Assembly (NCBI RefSeq): GCF_002368195.1
Contig: NZ_AP018178.1
Span: 1,305,738-1,369,737, forward strand
Reading direction: 5' to 3'
Origin: Calothrix sp. NIES-2100
GTDB taxonomy: Bacteria; Cyanobacteriota; Cyanobacteriia; Cyanobacteriales; Nostocaceae
Length of the DNA: 64,000 nt
Numbering within the stretch: position 1 is the first letter of the stretch; each line of letters starts with the position of its first letter. Position numbers and translations under genes: made by a program. Positions 60,426 to 64,000 of the stretch are shown here, in pieces. Under the pieces are notes generated by a model. It saw nothing but the letters and a program-made list of their open reading frames with translations, did no database searches and was not told the origin of the DNA.

Positions 60426-61676
60426 ACATAACTCCCAAAAAATCTACCAGAAAGAGTGCTTTTCACGTCTACTTGGGCGATATCGATATTACTGACAAAT
60501 CTATTTTATCTACAATTTTGATAACTGTTAGATGAGGTTTACTAGCTTCTTTTTCTGTAGCGTCGAGCCACATCAATTTTATTAATTTTATTGCCCGAAG
60601 CTGTGTCAGTTGTCAGCGATGCACGCTCGTTTCGACTCTGCGGTAATCGAGCCTTCGCGTAGCGTCTCGTAGAGAAGTCGAGATTCAACTACCGCTTGTC
60701 GAAATATTGTTTTGATGAAAGTTTAATACCCCGTCCCTGCATGAGCGGTTTTCAAACATTTTTGCCACTGACTACTGTACGGGCGGGTTCACAGATATCC
60801 GTACGGGCGGGTTTACAGATATCCTCATTCATTAACAATGATCCAAATAAACCCGCCCCTACACATGATTTAAATAAACTCGCCCCTACTGACAAAACTC
60901 TATCCCCTAGCGATGCACTGAGAAGCTCACAGAAGTATGGGTAGAGTTTTTCATTTCGATGTTAATCTTGACGAAATTTTGATTTCTAAAAATTTTCCTA
61001 TGTAATCCTGATTAATAACTATAAAATCTTCACTATCGCTCTAGAGTATCAACCCAAAGAATGAGGCAAGAGATACTGGATATTATTAGTCGGGAAAGTC
61101 AGGTGAGCAACTAGCAATGATTATGAAGCTCACAAATCGCAATCAGCCGATTTACCTATTCCTGCTTACTCCAGAAATATCACTAATTTGGACTACCTTG
61201 GATTCATTACTACAAATTTAATTTTCCACTAATATTTTCTGAAAAATATCAGCGTTTTTTGGACTGTAATTATTTTTAATTGCTAATTTTCTTCTAATTT
61301 TTGATCACCAAAATTCTGGGATTTATGATAAGCTATTAGGTTTTTAAATTGCACAGTCGCTGATGAAGTTCGTTGACCGCTGACGGTTAACTGTCAACCG
61401 TCAAAAGTTAACAGCCAACACGAAAAAATGTGCAACTTAAATGCGTGACAGCTTATTTCACCTATTTATTAAGGATAGATAACAATTAGAATTTTTGTTA
61501 TTATTCATAAGTTAATAAAAAATTAACTAAAGGTTAATTTTTTATTAAAAAACGTATATTTTATAGATGAAAACAACCTTGTAAAATGATGATTCACCTC
61601 ACAGAATCCTCAAAGATTTAGTTGATAATCAAAGTCGGATTAGTTGAGATAGAAAACATTTTTAAAAAGGTAAACT
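60426..61676. other. Long intergenic region with repeats
   Basis: No gene in 1.25 kb. It holds a repeat at 60600-60690 (CGTTTCGACTCTGCGGTAATCG ... GCGTCTCGTAGAGAAGTCGA), tandem CCGTACGGGCGGGTT(C/T)ACAGATAT words at 60777-60823 with inverse pieces AAACCCGCCCC/AAACTCGCCCC at 60849-60890, the 123-bp element copy 2 (61331-61453), and AT-rich DNA before the next gene. Confidence 0.5.
61331..61453 (-). repeat. 123-bp dispersed repeat (MITE-like), copy 2
   Basis: Reverse-complement copy of 2829-2951, same length, with only scattered substitutions and no gaps by my reading. Ends AGCTATTAGG and TGCGTGACAGCT. It is flanked by ATA on the left and TAT on the right, which may reflect a preferred TA-rich target. 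Confidence 0.75.
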
Positions 61677-63200
61677 ATGATGTCTAAATTCGATAAAAAT
61701 CGAGAAATTTTATGTAATTACTCAGGTTTAGAACTATCAGATGCCCAAAATCTGCTAAAAACGCTGCGACAGTTGCGTCAGGTGGTGATGGAGGAGGGAG
61801 AACAAACCTTTCAGGAGTGGCGATCGCACATTGAAAGGGCAGCTTTTGTCAGCAGTAGCCTTAACCTTGCCTATTACTTGGCACTGCGGCGACATGATTT
61901 GCGCCAAGTGCAAGCGGCTTTAATGCCTTGGGGTTTGTCTTCTCTGGGGCGGATTGAAGGGCGGGTATTGCCTAATTTAAATGCAGTGATATCCACTTTA
62001 GGAATAATTTGTCAAGCAGATCCAGATTCTTTCCCTAGTCGTCCATTAATTGAGGAGTTTTTTGAAGGCGATCGCCTGCTAGAACTGCATACAGATGAGT
62101 TATTCGGCAGCAGCCGCAACCAACGTCGGGTGAGAATTATGGTAACTTTACCGACGCAAGCAGCTAGCAATTATGAATTAGTGCGGAATTTACTCCAACG
62201 GGGATGTGACTGTGTGCGAATTAATTGTGCCCACGATAGCGCTACCGAATGGTCAGCGATGATTGCTAATGTTCGGATAGCAGCAAGAGAAACCGGTTTT
62301 CCCTGCAAAGTGCTGATGGATTTAGGTGGCCCCAAACCGCGAATAGGGATGGCGATCGCACCTCAATCTCCACAGCGTATATACCGAGGCGATTGTATCT
62401 TGCTGACTAGCAATTTACCTACCACAATCTCCTCAGACTATTTCCAAGCAAATTGTTCCCTCCCCGAAGTCCTAGATCAATTAAAGGTTGGTGCTAATGT
62501 TTGGATTGATGATGGTAGTCTTGGTGCGCAGGTTGAGTCATTAACGCCTGATGGTGTATTATTACGCATCACCCATGCTAAATTGAAGGGCAACAAAATT
62601 CCCCACCAAAAAGGTCTTAACTTTCCTGACACTGATTTGCTTCTTAGTCCCCTAACAGAAAAAGACTTGCAGGATTTGGATTTTGTGGCAGTTCATGCTG
62701 ATATGGTGGGCTATTCTTTTGTACAACAGGCTGCGGATATTGAGCTTTTGCAATGGGAATTACAACGTCGTCAGCCGAATCATCCGCCGGCGATTGTGGC
62801 GAAGATTGAAACACCCCAAGCTGTGCGCAATCTTCCAGAACTCATTGTCCAGGCAGCAGGCAAACAGCCTTTGGGAATTATGATTGCTAGAGGAGATTTA
62901 GCGATTGAAATTGGCTATCAACGTCTAGCAGAAATTCAAGAAGAAATTCTCTGGTTGTGTGAGGCTGCTCATATACCTGTAATTTGGGCTACACAAGTTT
63001 TAGAAAATCTCGTAAAAAAGGGCATTCCCTCACGCGCCGAGATCACTGATGCCGCAATGGCAGAGCGGGCTGAATGTGTGATGTTAAATAAGGGACCATT
63101 TATCGCAGAGGCAGTCACAATTTTGGATGATGTCTTAAGCAGAATGCAAGCCCATCAACAGAAAAAGACACCTCAACTGCGATCGCTAACCTCGTGGTAA
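61677..63200 (+). CDS. Pyruvate-kinase-like protein with N-terminal extension
   Basis: A 507-residue protein. Residues about 150-495 follow the pyruvate kinase barrel: RRVRIMVTLPTQAASNYELV, CDCVRINCAHDSATEW, MDLGGPKPRIG, VAKIETPQAVRNL (catalytic Lys), MIARGDLAIEIG and WATQVLENLVKKGIPSRAEITDAAMAERAECVMLNKG. A unique helical N-terminal domain of about 145 residues is added, and the C-terminal allosteric domain of classical enzymes is missing. Whether it makes pyruvate from phosphoenolpyruvate is open: key loops differ (NCAHDS for NFSHG). It could be a regulatory or different-substrate relative. Confidence 0.8.
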   Translation: MMSKFDKNREILCNYSGLELSDAQNLLKTLRQLRQVVMEEGEQTFQEWRSHIERAAFVSSSLNLAYYLALRRHDLRQVQAALMPWGLSSLGRIEGRVLPNLNAVISTLGIICQADPDSFPSRPLIEEFFEGDRLLELHTDELFGSSRNQRRVRIMVTLPTQAASNYELVRNLLQRGCDCVRINCAHDSATEWSAMIANVRIAARETGFPCKVLMDLGGPKPRIGMAIAPQSPQRIYRGDCILLTSNLPTTISSDYFQANCSLPEVLDQLKVGANVWIDDGSLGAQVESLTPDGVLLRITHAKLKGNKIPHQKGLNFPDTDLLLSPLTEKDLQDLDFVAVHADMVGYSFVQQAADIELLQWELQRRQPNHPPAIVAKIETPQAVRNLPELIVQAAGKQPLGIMIARGDLAIEIGYQRLAEIQEEILWLCEAAHIPVIWATQVLENLVKKGIPSRAEITDAAMAERAECVMLNKGPFIAEAVTILDDVLSRMQAHQQKKTPQLRSLTSW

Positions 63201-63447
63201 TACTTAACATAGAATTAGTATTAGTTTGAACGCAACGCTTAAGAAAACCCGCTGTAGTGTCTGTGAAACAGCGCTTGTTGATTTGCGCAAAGTGTGGTGT
63301 TCACTTTCCGCAAAATTCCTATGCAAATCTAGCATTCAGTTGCTCCCCTCGCTAGCATTCGGTAGCCACTACATGATTTTATATACCTTTGGTACTTGGC
63401 TTAACCAAGAGGAGCAACGTTTTTAACAAGCTACTTAGTTGTTAAAA

Positions 63448-63675
63448 CTAATATAGAGAACCGCACAAAGCTTGAAGCTGAACTTCTGGTTGTCCAAAGT
63501 GTTGTTGACGACAAAGTAAAACTTGAGCCGAGCGGTACTGATAGTAAAACCGATGGCTAAACCAGCCTAAGGGAGCACCAACAACCATACCAATCAATAA
63601 ACCAGTTATTAAAAGAGGCAATGGATTACGTCTTTTTGGAGAAATATCTTGCCTGGGAGTAGTATTTTGTATCAT
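63448..63675 (-). CDS. Small membrane protein, unknown function
   Basis: A 75-residue protein with one helix (PLPLLITGLLIGMVVGAPLGWF) after a basic N-terminus (RQDISPKRRN), and a short tail with two Cys (LLCRQQHFGQPEVQLQALCG). I have the impression of similar short proteins in other cyanobacteria but know no name. It stands alone. Confidence 0.55.
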   Translation of the reverse strand: MIQNTTPRQDISPKRRNPLPLLITGLLIGMVVGAPLGWFSHRFYYQYRSAQVLLCRQQHFGQPEVQLQALCGSLY

Positions 63676-63925
63676 TTTGAGTTCTTCACCTGTTCACCTA
63701 TCTTATAAAGAACAAAAAAGAATGTATATTGGCTTCTCTCTGTGTACGTATTTCCTTTGCTCTCATGCTCTGCGTTGGAGCGAATTTCTAGTGCGCTGTC
63801 GCTTCCTGAACTGATGACAGAAAGTGGTAGCCCACCAATTTGCATTTCTAAAAACAGACTCTTCACTAGATTTTCAAAGACTTTTAATTTAAGTTGACAC
63901 CGATAAACGATTAACACGAACAAAT

Positions 63926-64000
63926 ATGACAACTGAACAACAAGACATTTTAACAATTGCTAAAAATTATCTTCAGGCTATAGAAGATGGAAAGACGGCA
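63926..64000 (+). CDS. Start of a possible NTF2/SnoaL-like protein (cut by window end)
   Basis: The ATG at 63926 opens a frame to the window end with 25 codons (MTTEQQDILTIAKNYLQAIE and DGKTA). The first helix of NTF2-like/SnoaL proteins often reads this way (AKNYLxAIExGD), so that family is a guess. No strong ribosome binding site is visible. Everything else is outside the window. Confidence 0.45.
   Translation, partial: MTTEQQDILTIAKNYLQAIEDGKTA

Noticed and set aside
63226..63426. 66-codon frame after the pyruvate-kinase-like gene
   Set aside because: Cysteine-containing N-terminus looked interesting, but there is no ribosome binding site, and composition is like translated non-coding DNA.
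63672..63956. 94-codon minus-strand frame near the window end
   Set aside because: It overlaps the start of the rightward NTF2-like frame and has no recognisable features.

Overview
The window comes from a cyanobacterium, most likely a filamentous heterocyst-forming one (Nostocales). The signs are very frequent HIP1 octamers (GCGATCGC), heptanucleotide short tandem repeats between genes, a diflavin flavoprotein, a phycobiliprotein lyase, a two-domain sucrose-phosphate synthase, a remnant of xisH/xisI, many Hanks-type kinases and a cytochrome oxidase lacking the CuA site that resembles the cyanobacterial alternative oxidase (ARTO).

Layout. 1-8 kb: end of a diflavin flavoprotein, a cold-shock type RRM protein, a CpcS/CpeS-type lyase, and an RND efflux pair. 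8-14 kb: a GT2 glycosyltransferase, then the conserved translation/transcription block rplS, tRNA-Trp, secE, nusG, rplK, rplA, L10 leader, rplJ, rplL. 14.4-24.2 kb: a cyanobactin (RiPP) locus. 24.3-39 kb: a signalling island with four serine/threonine kinases, a hybrid histidine kinase, a VanY-type peptidase, a Uma2 protein and an ABC exporter carrying two FHA domains. 39.7-46 kb: sucrose-phosphate synthase, tRNA-Val, radC and a response regulator/histidine kinase pair. 46-52.4 kb: an NDH-2 dehydrogenase and an ARTO-like oxidase operon with two DUF2231-like membrane proteins. 53-58 kb: an SDR, a CDF transporter, a GH15 glucosidase and a DUF4232-type lipoprotein. 58-64 kb: a PgpH-like 7TM-HD phosphodiesterase, a pyruvate-kinase-like protein, a small membrane protein and the start of an NTF2/SnoaL-like gene.

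The most interesting part is the cyanobactin locus. On the minus strand, in the order A-B-C, lie a PatA-type subtilisin protease, a small PatB-like protein and a PatC-like protein fused behind a LamG lectin domain. Diverging on the plus strand are five short precursor genes in tandemly duplicated cassettes of 540-720 bp, then a PatG-type protease that keeps a macrocyclase-like insertion but has no oxidase domain, then a sixth precursor. Five of six precursors end in FAGDD(A/T)E directly after a proline, as in anacyclamide-type precursors, and the cores differ completely. No YcaO cyclodehydratase (PatD), prenyltransferase (PatF) or oxidase is present in the window, so the expected products are plain head-to-tail macrocycles. 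Each of the five cassette precursors has the same 8-bp stem hairpin 29-42 nt before its start codon, with a changing loop.

The intergenic DNA is full of small mobile-looking palindromic repeats. They include a 123-bp element present twice in opposite orientation 58 kb apart, a TAAGTAGGTCAAC-ended family, a 140-bp element with a possible target duplication, and two cruciform elements. One repeat has entered a coding frame (the PatG-type protease). Functions are read from motifs and remembered family features; no database search was possible.
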